Assembly: GCF_014932895.1 (NCBI RefSeq)
Contig: NZ_JACYOF010000001.1
Coordinates: 558,001-622,000 of the forward strand
Origin: Bacillus thuringiensis
GTDB lineage: Bacteria > Bacillota > Bacilli > Bacillales > Bacillaceae_G
DNA length: 64,000 bases
Direction: 5' to 3'
Part shown: positions 30,952-42,781 of the stretch, in pieces
Layout: every line of letters starts with the position of its first letter
Numbering within the stretch: position 1 is the first letter of the stretch
Notes under the pieces: generated by a model
The model's database searches: none
Told to the model about the DNA's origin: nothing
The model's input: only the letters and a program-made list of their open reading frames with translations
Translations under genes and position numbers: made by a program

Positions 30952-31351
30952 CTCAAAAGACCCCCCTCTCATCCCATATATATATGTATTTCTTCACAAG
31001 TGCCTATCGTGTTATAACGACTTCACTAACATAACTATATTCTGAAAGAGTTCATATCATGTTAATTAAAACAGTCGCTATATGAAATCATATTTGTCGG
31101 GACAATGATGGATCAGAGGATGTGATCCTTAATAACAGGAGTATTAATACAAGAATATGCGCCCCTACGGGATATCAGTACAAGTTACACTAAGAAATTA
31201 AGCCTGACGAGAAGTTGGAAGCGTGAAAAATCCTGTTACAATTGGTTCTGGATATGACATACTGATCATAGGATAAGTAGTTGTCATTCATTAGACACAG
31301 ATAAAAGGAAATCGCCCTCCGCTCTGAATGTTGCGTTGTAAGGAAGTATAT
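30952..31351. other. Gene-poor segment with possible RNA structure
   Basis: About 400 bp without a supported gene, more GC-balanced than other gaps. It contains GGAT-GTG-ATCC (about 31118-31128), GTATTAATAC, a distant pair AACAGGA/TCCTGTT (about 31134 with 31231), and CCCC-TA-CGGG. On the minus strand an ORF of 29 codons (31198-31287) and an overlapping one of 33 codons exist, but neither has a Shine-Dalgarno site. In B. subtilis yqeZ, yqfA (floA) and yqfB occupy this interval. Confidence 0.4.
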
Positions 31352-31510
31352 TTTATCCCGCTATTTGCGGGCAGTAAGACCTCTACCTCAAAATTCAGCG
31401 AGAGCAAAGAAGTTAGGTGGGGGATCAACTGCCCGTAAAAGCCCGATTGGTGCGGGCTGATAATGAGTGGGGGATGAAGAACCCCCCACTCATTATTAGT
31501 TGAACTTTAT
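31352..31510 (+). repeat. bcr1-like dispersed repeat, full-length copy
   Basis: TTTAT at 31352-31356 and 31506-31510 bracket 149 bp. Three hairpins are visible: CCCGC/GCGGG near the left end, a second around ACCTC...GAGGT-type sequence, and GAGTGGGG(G)/CCCCCACTC with ATAATG/CATTAT near the right end. The length (about 155 bp) and TTTAT ends match what I recall of B. cereus-group bcr1. It is the largest of four copies in this window. Confidence 0.75.
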
Positions 31511-31522
31511 AGGTGGTCGTTA

Positions 31523-31916
31523 TATGAATTTCAAAAAATATTAGATTTAATTAAAAAACAAAAAATGAAATGATAAGTGAGGAAATACTAAAGAAAGTTG
31601 GATTTACTCAAGAAACTTTGAACATTATAAAGCAAGTTACCGACAGTAGTATCGAGCCCTTTTACACGACTGATTTAGAATCTAAAATAGCAGGAATCTC
31701 TTTCATTACCTTTGAGGATTACGCTGAACAGCAAGTATTGAAAAATTAATTGAAGAAATTAAGAAAACGAAAAAGCTTTTTATGGCGGGATTAATCACAA
31801 CTAAGATTGTTACTTTTTACATACCAGAGGCGTTACTATCATTTTCAGGAACGCTTTTTTATTCATATAGCGTCATTTTCCATAAGAACAATAAAAAAAC
31901 GTCTCATACGAAATGA
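31523..31916 (+). pseudogene. Frameshifted ORF remnant, unknown family
   Basis: Three consecutive plus-strand frames read like one broken protein. The first is EFQKILDLIKKQKMK then stop. The second is 59 codons from the ATG at 31570 (MISEEILKKVGFTQETLNII ... EDYAEQQVLKN, stop at 31747). The third, from about 31728, is SIEKLIEEIKKTKKLF then a hydrophobic GLITTKIVTFYIPEALLSF and a basic tail running into the yqeY terminator. No ribosome site precedes the middle ORF. The element at 31352-31510 abuts it. I do not recognise the family. Confidence 0.4.
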
Positions 31917-31923
31917 GACGTTT
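31897..31923 (-). terminator. Terminator of rpsU-yqeY
   Basis: AAACGTCTCAT/ATGAGACGTTT, 11-bp stem, 5-nt loop, A/T runs both sides. Directly after the yqeY stop on the minus strand. Confidence 0.9.
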
Positions 31924-31925
31924 TT

Positions 31926-32369
31926 TTATGCTAATAGCTGGATAACCAACTTATTCACAAGTGATCCGTCTGTTTTACCTTTTACTTTCGGCATAACAGC
32001 AGTCATCACCTTACCCATATCTGCTTTAGAAGTCGCACCAACTTCAGAAATAACTTGCTTGATTACATCAACTAGTTCTTCTTCAGTTAATTGCTCTGGC
32101 AAATATGCGCTTAAAATCTGAATTTCACTTTGCAGTTTATTAACAAGGTCTTCACGACCAGCTTTTTTAAATTCAAGGAGGGAGTCCTTATGCTGTTTTA
32201 CTTCACGAGCTAAAACCGTTAGTTCCTCTTCTTCAGTAAGAGTATGTTGCAGTTTAATACCTTCATTTTGTAAAGCAGCCTTAACCATACGAATGACGGT
32301 TAATTTTTCTTTTTGTTTATTCTTCATCGCTTGTTTCATATCATCGTTTAAACGACCGAGAAGACTCAT
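31926..32369 (-). CDS. yqeY: GatB/YqeY domain protein
   Basis: 147 residues, soluble, all-helical. It resembles the C-terminal tail domain of GatB amidotransferase (family motif [25 protein letters not shown]). It has been suggested to bind tRNA, but the role is unproven. It is 15 nt downstream of rpsU, as in B. subtilis. Confidence 0.93.
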   Translation of the reverse strand: MSLLGRLNDDMKQAMKNKQKEKLTVIRMVKAALQNEGIKLQHTLTEEEELTVLAREVKQHKDSLLEFKKAGREDLVNKLQSEIQILSAYLPEQLTEEELVDVIKQVISEVGATSKADMGKVMTAVMPKVKGKTDGSLVNKLVIQLLA

Positions 32370-32384
32370 AACTTACACCCTCTC

Positions 32385-32558
32385 TTAGAATTTACGCTTT
32401 CTTGCCGCTTCAGATTTCTTCTTACGTTTTACACTTGGTTTTTCATAAAACTCGCGCTTTCTTGCTTCAGCAAGTGTACCAGTTTTAGAAACCGATCTTT
32501 TAAAACGGCGAAGTGCATCCTCCAAAGACTCGTTTTTACGAACGACTGTTTTTGACAT
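32385..32558 (-). CDS. rpsU: 30S ribosomal protein bS21
   Basis: 57 residues, strongly basic ([20 protein letters not shown] ... [13 protein letters not shown]). The ATG at 32558 follows GGAGGGAAAGAGA; the frame continues upstream to 32585 without a site. First gene of a unit with yqeY. Confidence 0.96.
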
Positions 32559-32744
32559 TCTCTTTCCCTCCCTCCGAAACATCACACTTACATACTAACT
32601 TCAGCATGCAAAAAGAAACACTTCTTCAGCATGTCTTTTACGATTATAATACATTTTATCACTTCAGGTCAACTATTTGCAGAATAAAAGACGAATCGAT
32701 GCCCTTCCTTTTTTAAAAGCCATGCAGACAACTCTATTTTTACC

Positions 32745-32774
32745 AGTACACCTTTTTTCATAAAAAGATGTACT
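32745..32774 (-). other. Inverted repeat upstream of rpsU
   Basis: AGTACA-C-CTTTTT pairs with AAAAAG-A-TGTACT (12-13 bp on the minus strand with one wobble), short loop, no T-run. It lies about 190 nt upstream of rpsU, in its presumed promoter or leader region. Confidence 0.4.
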
Positions 32775-32817
32775 AAACAACTATCCATCTTTTCAGTACT
32801 TAACTTCTCGATAAAAA

Positions 32818-32848
32818 AAGCATGCAAACCGTTTCCGGTTGCATGCTT
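32818..32848 (-). terminator. Terminator of mtaB
   Basis: AAGCATGCAA(A)CC/GGTTGCATGCTT with one bulged A and T7 on the minus strand, adjacent to the mtaB stop. Confidence 0.9.
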
Positions 32849-32851
32849 TTT

Positions 32852-34204
32852 TTATGCGCTTGCTGATTCTTTTTTCACATCATCTTCAAGAACACGAACA
32901 AATTGCGCTTCGTTATATGGATAACCAGCTTTCGTAATTTTCACTTTCACTAGCTTACCAATTAATTCTTCAGATCCTTCAAATACAATTTTCAAGTAGT
33001 TATCTGTATAACCTACATATAACCCTTCACGTTCGCCCTCTTTAAATTGCTCTTCTGGAATAATTTCAAGCACTTCACCTTCAAATTGAGACGCATACTC
33101 TTTCGCTAATTGATTAGATAGCTCAATTAAACGATGAACACGATCATTCTTCACATCTTCAGGAACTTGATCTTCCATGCGCGCTGCAGGTGTTCCTGTA
33201 CGTTTTGAGTAAGGGAACACGTGTAACTCAGAGAAGCGATTCTCTTTAATGAAATTGTATGTTTCCATGAATTCTTCTTCTGTTTCACCTGGGAAACCAA
33301 CAATTACGTCTGATGTAATCGCGAGGCCTGGTAACGCTTCTTTCAAACGATCTAAACGCTCTTGGAAAAATTCCATCGTATACTTACGACGCATACGTTT
33401 TAATACAGTATTAGATCCTGATTGCAACGGAATGTGCAAATGGCGTACAACTACTTCAGACTTGTCTAACACTTCAATTACCTCATCTGAAATTTGACTC
33501 GCTTCAATAGAAGAAATACGAAGACGTTTTAATCCGTCTACTTCTGCTTCCATGTCACGAAGTAATCCAGCTAAGTTATAATCTTTAATATCTTCACCGT
33601 ATCCACCTGTATGAATACCTGTTAATACGATTTCTTTATAGCCTGCGTCTACTAATTGCTGTGCTTGTTTAATAACTTCTTTCCCATCACGAGAACGCAT
33701 TAAACCACGCGCCCAAGGAATGATACAGAACGTACAGAAGTTATTGCAACCCTCTTGTATTTTTAAAGATGCACGTGTACGATCCGTGAAATAAGGTACA
33801 TCAAGTTCTTCGTATACACGTGTTTTCATAATGTTACGGACAGCGTTAATTGGTTGACGCTCTTTACGGAATTCTTCGATGTAGCCTAACATCTTTTCAC
33901 GATCCTGTGTACCAACTACAATATCTACACCTGGAATTGCCATAATTTCCGCTGGAGATGTTTGTGCATAACATCCCGTTACACAAATCACTGCATCCGG
34001 ATTTTGACGCACAGCACGTCTGATTACTTGACGGCTTTTCTTATCTCCCGTATTCGTTACTGTACATGTATTAATAACATATACATCAGCTTTCTTTTCA
34101 TATTCAGTTCTTTCATAACCACCTTGTTTAAACAATTGCCAAATGGCTTCTGTTTCATAGTGGTTTACTTTACAACCTAACGTGTGGAACGCAACAGTTG
34201 ACAT
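32852..34204 (-). CDS. mtaB: tRNA t6A37 methylthiotransferase MtaB
   Basis: Radical SAM enzyme that converts t6A to ms2t6A at position 37 of ANN-decoding tRNAs. 450 residues. The N-terminal UPF0004 domain has cluster cysteines in TLGCKVN, NTCTVT and TGCYAQ. The radical SAM motif is CNNFCTFC (CxxxCxxC). A C-terminal TRAM domain follows. It matches yqeV, 6 nt after rsmE. Confidence 0.95.
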   Translation of the reverse strand: MSTVAFHTLGCKVNHYETEAIWQLFKQGGYERTEYEKKADVYVINTCTVTNTGDKKSRQVIRRAVRQNPDAVICVTGCYAQTSPAEIMAIPGVDIVVGTQDREKMLGYIEEFRKERQPINAVRNIMKTRVYEELDVPYFTDRTRASLKIQEGCNNFCTFCIIPWARGLMRSRDGKEVIKQAQQLVDAGYKEIVLTGIHTGGYGEDIKDYNLAGLLRDMEAEVDGLKRLRISSIEASQISDEVIEVLDKSEVVVRHLHIPLQSGSNTVLKRMRRKYTMEFFQERLDRLKEALPGLAITSDVIVGFPGETEEEFMETYNFIKENRFSELHVFPYSKRTGTPAARMEDQVPEDVKNDRVHRLIELSNQLAKEYASQFEGEVLEIIPEEQFKEGEREGLYVGYTDNYLKIVFEGSEELIGKLVKVKITKAGYPYNEAQFVRVLEDDVKKESASA

Positions 34205-34210
34205 TGATCA

Positions 34211-34960
34211 TCACCCCATCAATTCAAAATGATAAGAAGCAGCACTTAACGCATAAAGCGGTGCCGTTTCCGTTCTTAAAATCCTTGGTCCTAAACTACA
34301 TGGTACAAATTTATGTTCACGAAGCGCTGTAATCTCTTCCTCAGCTAAACCACCTTCTGGGCCAAATACAATCAATAGCTTTTGACCCGGTTTCATTGTC
34401 GTTAAAGCTTTCGCAAAATTAGATTTCTCGCCTTGTTTCGCTTCCTCTTCGTACGCAACCAGACAAACATCATACTCACCACTCATTGAAAGCAATTGCT
34501 TAAATGATGCCGGAGCATATACTTTTGGAATTTCACTTCTATGCGATTGTTCCGCAGCTTCTTTCACAATTTTTCTTAAACGCTCAACTTTTTTATCAGC
34601 TTTTTTTGCATCCCATTTTACGATCGAACGGGATGCTTGAAATGGTAAAAATGCAGCTGCCCCAAGCTCAGTTCCTTTTTGAAAAATTAACTCTAGCTTG
34701 TCTCCTTTCGGCAGTCCACTTGCAATCGTCACAAAAACAGGAAGTTCACTTGACGCCTCTACCCATTCTACAATAGCTGTCTCAACAAATTCACTGGTAA
34801 TTTCATCAATTGAACATACTGCTGTTTTTCCGTTTACACAGCAATAAATGTGATCACCAGCTGACATACGCATCACTCTCACGATATGATGTACATCATC
34901 ACCTACAATGCGAATATTTGTCTCATTTACATATTTCTCTTCTACAAAATAACGTTGCAT
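34211..34960 (-). CDS. rsmE: 16S rRNA (uracil(1498)-N(3))-methyltransferase
   Basis: SPOUT-fold methyltransferase for U1498 of 16S rRNA. 249 residues: an N-terminal PUA-like domain, then the knotted domain with GPEGGLAEEEI and the C-terminal LGPRILRTETAPLYALS motif. It lies between prmA and mtaB, matching yqeU. An 18-bp hairpin stands just upstream of its ribosome site. Confidence 0.95.
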   Translation of the reverse strand: MQRYFVEEKYVNETNIRIVGDDVHHIVRVMRMSAGDHIYCCVNGKTAVCSIDEITSEFVETAIVEWVEASSELPVFVTIASGLPKGDKLELIFQKGTELGAAAFLPFQASRSIVKWDAKKADKKVERLRKIVKEAAEQSHRSEIPKVYAPASFKQLLSMSGEYDVCLVAYEEEAKQGEKSNFAKALTTMKPGQKLLIVFGPEGGLAEEEITALREHKFVPCSLGPRILRTETAPLYALSAASYHFELMG

Positions 34961-34978
34961 ATAATCACCTTAGTAGAG

Positions 34979-35020
34979 TTTCGTTCCTTTCGTAAGTCAA
35001 CACTTACGAAAAGAACGAAA
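34979..35020 (-). other. Strong hairpin before the rsmE ribosome site
   Basis: An 18-nt arm at 34979-34996 (TTTCGTTCC TTTCGTAAG) pairs with 35003-35020 around a 6-nt loop. The single mismatch on the plus strand becomes a G-U wobble on the minus-strand RNA, so all 18 pairs form. It ends 19 nt before the rsmE start, without a T-run, so it is not a classical terminator. Confidence 0.65.
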
Positions 35021-35104
35021 CGTTATCATTTTTCATATAACAAACGGCAAGTCCCTCACCTTATAGTGAGAGACTCCCCTTTTCATTATAGACTAAAATC
35101 TATA

Positions 35105-36043
35105 TTACGCATTTCGTGCAATAATTGCTACCCAGTCTTCCATTCGTAACACTTCTTCAATTGTAAATCCAGCTTTTTCTAACGCCTCAGAAATTACTTT
35201 TTCCTTCGCAGCAATAATGCCCGATGTAATAAATAATCCGTCTGGCTTCACAACTCTCGCTGCATCTTCAGGGAATAAAAGAATAATTTCTGCTAATAAA
35301 TTCGCTACGATTAAATCAACAGGACCTTCAATACCTTCTAAAAGACTATTTTGTCCAACAGACACGATGTCATCTGTTTTATTTAAACGTACATTCATTT
35401 CTGCACTTTCCACTGCAACTGGATCTAAATCATATGCTTGAACAGAAGACGCACCTAATTTTGCCGCTGCAATACTAAGTACACCAGAACCTGTTCCTAC
35501 ATCAATGACAGTATCACCTGGTTGAACTGTTTTTTCTAAAGCACGAATACACATCGTTGTTGTTGGATGAGTTCCTGTGCCAAACGCCATACCTGGATCT
35601 AATTCAATGATTTTTTCATCAGGAGAAGATGGTGTATATTCTTCCCATGTCGGTACGATTGTGAATGTATCAGAAATTTGTACTGGATGGTAATATTTTT
35701 TCCAAGCAGTAGCCCAATCTTCTTCATTGACTTCGTTAACGGTCATATTTCCAGTACCAATTTCGATGTCGTAAGATGGAAGCACATCAATAGATGATTT
35801 TACACCTGCAATCGTTTCATGTAAAGAATCCGTTTGCGGGAAATATGCTTTTATTAATACACCTTCCGCCGGATATTCATCTGGATTCAATGCATAAATT
35901 TCACCATATTGTTGCTCGCGCTCTTTCGTTAACTCCGCTGGGTCCTCAATCGCAACTCCGCTAGCACCAGCTTCGTGTAAAATATGAGAGACAGCTTCTA
36001 CTGCTTCTTCTGTTGTATGAATACTAATTTCTGACCATTTCAC
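35105..36043 (-). CDS. prmA: Ribosomal protein L11 methyltransferase
   Basis: Trimethylates ribosomal protein L11. 312 residues: an N-terminal substrate-recognition domain and a C-terminal Rossmann domain with [18 protein letters not shown] (SAM motif I) and [10 protein letters not shown]. Starts at GTG 36043 with GGAG upstream. It follows dnaJ, as yqeT in B. subtilis. Confidence 0.95.
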   Translation of the reverse strand: MKWSEISIHTTEEAVEAVSHILHEAGASGVAIEDPAELTKEREQQYGEIYALNPDEYPAEGVLIKAYFPQTDSLHETIAGVKSSIDVLPSYDIEIGTGNMTVNEVNEEDWATAWKKYYHPVQISDTFTIVPTWEEYTPSSPDEKIIELDPGMAFGTGTHPTTTMCIRALEKTVQPGDTVIDVGTGSGVLSIAAAKLGASSVQAYDLDPVAVESAEMNVRLNKTDDIVSVGQNSLLEGIEGPVDLIVANLLAEIILLFPEDAARVVKPDGLFITSGIIAAKEKVISEALEKAGFTIEEVLRMEDWVAIIARNA

Positions 36044-36071
36044 AATTTACCAACTCCATTTTTTATTTCCA

Positions 36072-37187
36072 TTATTCCCCTTTGAAAGCACGTTTAAGCT
36101 TTCCAAACAAACTATCATCCTGCTCTTCTTGTCCTGCAAATTCACGTAATAAATCTTTTTGATGTGAAGTCAATTTCGTCGGTACAACAACACGAACGAC
36201 TACATATTGATCTCCTTGACCGTATCCACGTACGTTCGGAGCACCTTTTCCTTTTAAACGGAATTCTGTTCCAGTTTGTGTTCCTGCTGGGATTTTCAGC
36301 TTCACTTTACCATGAACAGTAGGAACTTCCACTTCAGCACCAAGTGCCATTTGCGCAAATGTTAATGGCATTTCGCAAATAATGTGATCTCCTTCACGCT
36401 CGAAGAATTCATGATTTCTTACATGAACGACAACATATAAATCTCCTGCTGGTCCACCATTTACGCCAGCTTCACCTTTTCCAGATACACGAATTTGTTG
36501 ACCATTATCGATACCTGCTGGAATTTTAACATTGATTTTTTTGCGTTTACGAACTTTACCAGAACCATGACATGTCGTACATTTTTCTTTAATCATTTGC
36601 CCAGTGCCTGAACAATGACCACAAGCTTGACGGTTCACAATACGACCAAACGGTGTATTTTGCTCGACACTCACTTGACCTGATCCTGAACAATGTTTAC
36701 ATGTTTCTTTTGAAGTTCCTGGTTTTGCTCCGCTACCTTTACAAGTATCACATGGATCTTCTACTGGGATTTCCACGTTTAATTCTTTACCAAAAATAGC
36801 TTCTTCAAAATCTAAAGTGACTTGATATTGTAAGTCAGCACCTTGGCGCGGAGCATTTGGATCACGACGTCTGCCACCACCACCGCCAAAGAAAGAACTA
36901 AATATATCTTCAAAACCGAAGCCACCGCCGAAGTCTCCTCCGCCGCCAAATCCACCGAAGCCTTGATTTGCACCAGCATGACCAAATTGATCGTACTGCG
37001 CACGCTTTTGATCATCACTTAACACTTCGTATGCTTCTTGTACTTCTTTAAACTTTTCAAGCGCATTTTCTTCTTTGCTTACGTCTGGATGGTATTTTTT
37101 AGCCAAACGACGATACGCTTTTTTAATTTCATCTGTTGAAGCGCCCTTGCTAAGTCCAAGGACCTCATAATAGTCTCGTTTACTCAT
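36072..37187 (-). CDS. dnaJ: Chaperone DnaJ
   Basis: Hsp40 co-chaperone of DnaK. 371 residues from the ATG at 37187; the frame is open upstream to 37232. J domain (1-70) with YHPDVS, Gly/Phe-rich linker (about 75-125), four CxxCxGxG zinc repeats (about 145-210), and the C-terminal peptide-binding domain. Last heat-shock gene after dnaK, from which it is separated by a hairpin terminator. Confidence 0.97.
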   Translation of the reverse strand: MSKRDYYEVLGLSKGASTDEIKKAYRRLAKKYHPDVSKEENALEKFKEVQEAYEVLSDDQKRAQYDQFGHAGANQGFGGFGGGGDFGGGFGFEDIFSSFFGGGGGRRRDPNAPRQGADLQYQVTLDFEEAIFGKELNVEIPVEDPCDTCKGSGAKPGTSKETCKHCSGSGQVSVEQNTPFGRIVNRQACGHCSGTGQMIKEKCTTCHGSGKVRKRKKINVKIPAGIDNGQQIRVSGKGEAGVNGGPAGDLYVVVHVRNHEFFEREGDHIICEMPLTFAQMALGAEVEVPTVHGKVKLKIPAGTQTGTEFRLKGKGAPNVRGYGQGDQYVVVRVVVPTKLTSHQKDLLREFAGQEEQDDSLFGKLKRAFKGE

Positions 37188-37326
37188 AAATTTACAACCC
37201 CCGAATCTTTCACATAAACGTAATTTTAACACCGAAAGAAAGTGCTTTGCAACAAAGTTTCCTCACTTACAGTATGCAGAGTAAAAAACTTAAGAACCTC
37301 ACACATTTCTCCTCATTCGTGAAAAA

Positions 37327-37357
37327 AGCCAAAGCCAAGGCACGCTTGACTTTGACT
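37327..37357 (-). terminator. Terminator between dnaK and dnaJ
   Basis: A 13-bp stem with three U-G wobbles, 5-nt loop and T6. Note that on the minus strand it lies downstream of dnaK and upstream of... dnaJ, so dnaJ needs readthrough or its own promoter. Confidence 0.7.
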
Positions 37358-37392
37358 TTTTGTCATCTTGCTTATTTATCTTTGCAGTTGAA

Positions 37393-39821
<2,429 letters not shown>

Positions 39822-39935
39822 AATATTCACCTCCTTAAAAGGTATTAGGTATCATGCATAGCATGATTACCTAAGCATTATATATTACACACAGCAATGA
39901 AAATTTCATCACTTGAGCGAATGTATTACTCTCAT

Positions 39936-40952
39936 TTACTTTTTAAGTCCATCAGTAAATTGTCTCGTAAATATCTGTAACAAACTAATTACACGAGAAT
40001 ATTGCATTCTCGTAGGACCTAAAATAGCAATTGTTCCAAGTTGCTCTTCCCCGATCGAATATGTTGCGGAAATTAAACTACAATCCTCCATAGCCGTCGA
40101 AGAGTTTTCCCTACCAATTTTCACTTGAATCCCGACTTGTTTATGACGCAAAATGTCATAAAATTCGGCTTCATTATCAATCATGGTAAGTAAAGATCTA
40201 ACCTTTTGAATGTCATGGAACTCTGGCTGCGAAAGCATATTTGCTTTTCCTCCAAAGTATATCTTTTCCGATAAAGGAACTTGAAATGTACCATCTAACA
40301 TTTTTATTGCACTATCGTAATTATGAACATACCCACGTAAAACTGTAACAATCTCCTTAAAGATTTTATTATGAAGTTCTTCCATTGGTACGCCAGATAG
40401 CTTTTCATTTAAAATATTAACCATTTTTTCTAAATCTGATAAATCAACAGATTCCGGAACGGTAATCGTTTTACTTTGTACATGCCCTGTATCAGTTACA
40501 ATAATAGCGACTGCAGTTTGACGATCAAGCGGCACAATTTGTACATTTTTAAGTTTATTTGTACTTAATTTCGGGCCAAGAACTATGGCCGTATAATTTG
40601 TAAGTTCTGATAAAATTTGAGCAGATTGTTGTGCAATTTTTTCCGCTTCAAAAATTCTTTCAGCAAATAAATCTTTAATTTGTACAATTTCAGCGTTCGG
40701 TAAGTTTTGCGGCGCTAAAAGATGGTCTACATAAAATCGGTAGCCTTTTTCAGAAGGAACACGTCCAGAAGAACTGTGCGTTTTTTCAATAAAGCCTAAT
40801 TCTTCTAAGTCCGCCATTTCATTTCGAATAGTAGCTGAACTAAATGTAATTTCATCTTTTTTAGCCAACGTTCTAGACCCAACGGGCTGCGCTGATCCAA
40901 TAAAGTCATCAATAATTGTTTGTAAAATTAAGAGCTGACGTTCCGTAAGCAT
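39936..40952 (-). CDS. hrcA: Heat-inducible transcription repressor HrcA
   Basis: Repressor that binds CIRCE upstream of class I heat-shock genes. 338 residues: N-terminal winged helix ([31 protein letters not shown]), then the HrcA dimerisation and GAF-like domains. First gene of hrcA-grpE-dnaK-dnaJ; a CIRCE element stands 17 nt before the start. Confidence 0.96.
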   Translation of the reverse strand: MLTERQLLILQTIIDDFIGSAQPVGSRTLAKKDEITFSSATIRNEMADLEELGFIEKTHSSSGRVPSEKGYRFYVDHLLAPQNLPNAEIVQIKDLFAERIFEAEKIAQQSAQILSELTNYTAIVLGPKLSTNKLKNVQIVPLDRQTAVAIIVTDTGHVQSKTITVPESVDLSDLEKMVNILNEKLSGVPMEELHNKIFKEIVTVLRGYVHNYDSAIKMLDGTFQVPLSEKIYFGGKANMLSQPEFHDIQKVRSLLTMIDNEAEFYDILRHKQVGIQVKIGRENSSTAMEDCSLISATYSIGEEQLGTIAILGPTRMQYSRVISLLQIFTRQFTDGLKK

Positions 40953-40968
40953 CTCATCATCACCTCTG

Positions 40969-40995
40969 TTAGCACTCTTTGTCTTTGAGTGCTAA
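40969..40995 (-). promoter_or_regulatory. CIRCE operator
   Basis: TTAGCACTC-N9-GAGTGCTAA, a perfect match to the consensus, located between the promoter and hrcA. HrcA is expected to bind here and autoregulate the operon. Confidence 0.97.
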
Positions 40996-41005
40996 ATCTA
41001 TTAAT

Positions 41006-41035
41006 AACTTACCAAAATTGACATTCAATTGTCAA
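41006..41035 (-). promoter_or_regulatory. Probable sigma-A promoter of the hrcA operon
   Basis: TTGACA (41030-41035 on the minus strand) and TAAGTT (41006-41011), spacing 18. The -10 match is modest, but CIRCE follows directly. Confidence 0.5.
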
Positions 41036-41085
41036 CGGAAACGTCACGAAATAATGAAACTTTTTCACGTTTATGGAACATTTAA

Positions 41086-42225
41086 TTAGTCAATCAAAAA
41101 TGATTGGAATACTTCATTCCCTAATAATTTTCCTTTTCGCGTTAAACGTACATATCCATCTTCCTCTTCAAGCAATTCCTGCTCTTGATTGCTTTGTAAC
41201 TGCTTCGCGAAAACTTGATCCATCTCCACATTAAATTTATTGTGGAATGCCGTTTTAGAAACACCTTTTGTTTTTCGAAGCCCTAAGAACAGCTCTTCTT
41301 CCATTCTTTCTTTCTCCGTCACTTTGTGAACATCTAAATACGGAAATCCTGTTTCATCAATTTTATTAAAATATTGCTTCAGCGGACCTACATTTTGAAT
41401 ACGTTCCCCATTCACATAACTATGAGCTCCAGCTCCAAATCCATAATACTCTTCATTATTCCAGTATGTGAGATTATGTCTACTTTTATTGTCACCTTTT
41501 GAGAAATTACTAATTTCATACTGGTTATAACCGTGCTTCTCCATTTCATCCATTACTATTTCATACATTTTCGCTTCATGGTCTTCACCTGGAAGACGCA
41601 ATTTCCCTTTATTCATTAAGTTATAAAACACTGTTTTTGGTTCCACAATTAATGAATATGCCGAGAAATGTTGTACACCAAGCGTAAAAGCAATGTCTAA
41701 TGTTTCCTTCACATCTTCTATCGTTTGTCCGGGCAAAGCATAAATAATATCTACATTAATATTTTTAAAGCCTACCTCCTGCGCTTCTCGAATCGCTAGA
41801 AATGCATCTTCCCTCGTATGCTTGCGCCCGATTTTCTCAAGCAGTTCATCACGGAACGTTTGCACACCAAAACTAATTCGATTCACTCCACCTTCTAGCA
41901 GTATATTCAACTTCTCTTTCGGTAGATCTCCCGGATTCGCTTCAAATGTCAATTCACAATTCGGAGCAAACGGACGCAAATGACGATTAATAATCTCAAG
42001 TAATTTTTTGGTCTGTTCCATATTTAGCGCTGTCGGAGTTCCCCCACCAACAAAAATCGTTTTCATACTATCAAACGGAACTTTTTGAACCGTATTTATT
42101 ATTTCCTTCTCTAAATAATCTAAATATTGATCAACCGGCTGGCGTTCAATAAACACTTTATTAAAATCACAATAGTGACAAATGTGCTGACAAAACGGAA
42201 TGTGAATATATGCAGCTTGTACCAA
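41086..42225 (-). CDS. hemW: Haem chaperone HemW (radical SAM)
   Basis: 379 residues, radical SAM family related to HemN but the HemW type, thought to insert haem into respiratory proteins. Cluster cysteines are Cys12, Cys16 and Cys19 (FCQHICHYC), lacking the extra N-terminal cysteine typical of true HemN. TTG start at 42225 after AGGGG. It matches yqeR, but an HxlR regulator is inserted between it and lepA. Confidence 0.9.
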   Translation of the reverse strand: MVQAAYIHIPFCQHICHYCDFNKVFIERQPVDQYLDYLEKEIINTVQKVPFDSMKTIFVGGGTPTALNMEQTKKLLEIINRHLRPFAPNCELTFEANPGDLPKEKLNILLEGGVNRISFGVQTFRDELLEKIGRKHTREDAFLAIREAQEVGFKNINVDIIYALPGQTIEDVKETLDIAFTLGVQHFSAYSLIVEPKTVFYNLMNKGKLRLPGEDHEAKMYEIVMDEMEKHGYNQYEISNFSKGDNKSRHNLTYWNNEEYYGFGAGAHSYVNGERIQNVGPLKQYFNKIDETGFPYLDVHKVTEKERMEEELFLGLRKTKGVSKTAFHNKFNVEMDQVFAKQLQSNQEQELLEEEDGYVRLTRKGKLLGNEVFQSFLID

Positions 42226-42254
42226 ATATAACCCCTACCTTTCTAAAAAGAAAA

Positions 42255-42271
42255 CCTCCGCACTCCGGAGG
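42255..42271 (-). terminator. Terminator of the HxlR regulator gene
   Basis: CCTCCG/CGGAGG with a 5-nt loop, extended by A/T pairs, followed by TTTTCTTTTT on the minus strand. Confidence 0.75.
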
Positions 42272-42276
42272 ATTCT

Positions 42277-42651
42277 TTACTTCTCTAACGTATTACGAAT
42301 TTGTTCCATTCGCATTTTCCCCCAATCATACATCATTTCAACGATTGGTAAAAGCGACATGCCTAGTTCCGTCATATAATACTCAACACGCGGAGGAATT
42401 TCTGGATATACCGTTCGTTCAACAATCCCATCCTCCATTAACTCTTTTAATTGATTCGACAAAACTTTATGAGAAATGCTTGGAAATAATCGTTGTAATT
42501 CACTAAAACGATGAGGCCCTTCCACACCTAAGTGCCACAATATCACAACTTTCCACTTCCCACTAATAATAGAAAGCGTCAATTCCTTTTCACAATTAAA
42601 ATTACCATTCTGTATTTTATCTTGAATATCTTTTCGAATATTTTCGGACAT
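42277..42651 (-). CDS. HxlR family transcriptional regulator
   Basis: 124 residues, winged helix. The ATG at 42651 follows AGGAG at 7 nt; the frame is open to 42693. The conserved opening CEKELTLSIISGKWKVVILWHL, RFSELQRLFPSISHKVLSNQLKELMEDGIVER and EYYMTELG mark the HxlR (DUF24) family. The single N-terminal Cys in CEKEL aligns with the redox-sensing Cys of this family. It has no divergent partner gene, so its target is unknown. Not part of the B. subtilis lepA-hemW order as I recall it. Confidence 0.9.
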   Translation of the reverse strand: MSENIRKDIQDKIQNGNFNCEKELTLSIISGKWKVVILWHLGVEGPHRFSELQRLFPSISHKVLSNQLKELMEDGIVERTVYPEIPPRVEYYMTELGMSLLPIVEMMYDWGKMRMEQIRNTLEK

Positions 42652-42740
42652 TAACAATCTCCTAACTCTATATGAACTAAAAAACTCTCTCATTATTGTA
42701 AATGAGAGCTGCTCAGATGTCTAAAAAGTAATTATACAGA

Positions 42741-42770
42741 AAAAAGAAGCCGTATAAACGACTTCTTTTT
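42741..42770 (-). terminator. Terminator of lepA
   Basis: AAAAAGAAG-C-CGT/ACG-A-CTTCTTTTT, ATAA loop, T-run on the minus strand, just after the lepA stop. Confidence 0.8.
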
Positions 42771-42781
42771 TATTTCAAATA

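Noticed and set aside
30952-31351. CRISPR, retron or group II intron remnant
   Set aside because: No regularly spaced direct repeats, no domain V-like hairpin with AGC/GUC ends and no reverse transcriptase fragment were found.
37327-37357. Second CIRCE element before dnaJ
   Set aside because: The sequence has no TTAGCACTC arm; it is a wobble-containing terminator-like hairpin.
42741-42770. Operator for the HxlR regulator
   Set aside because: The inverted repeat is better explained as the lepA terminator, with A/T runs on both sides right after the stop codon.
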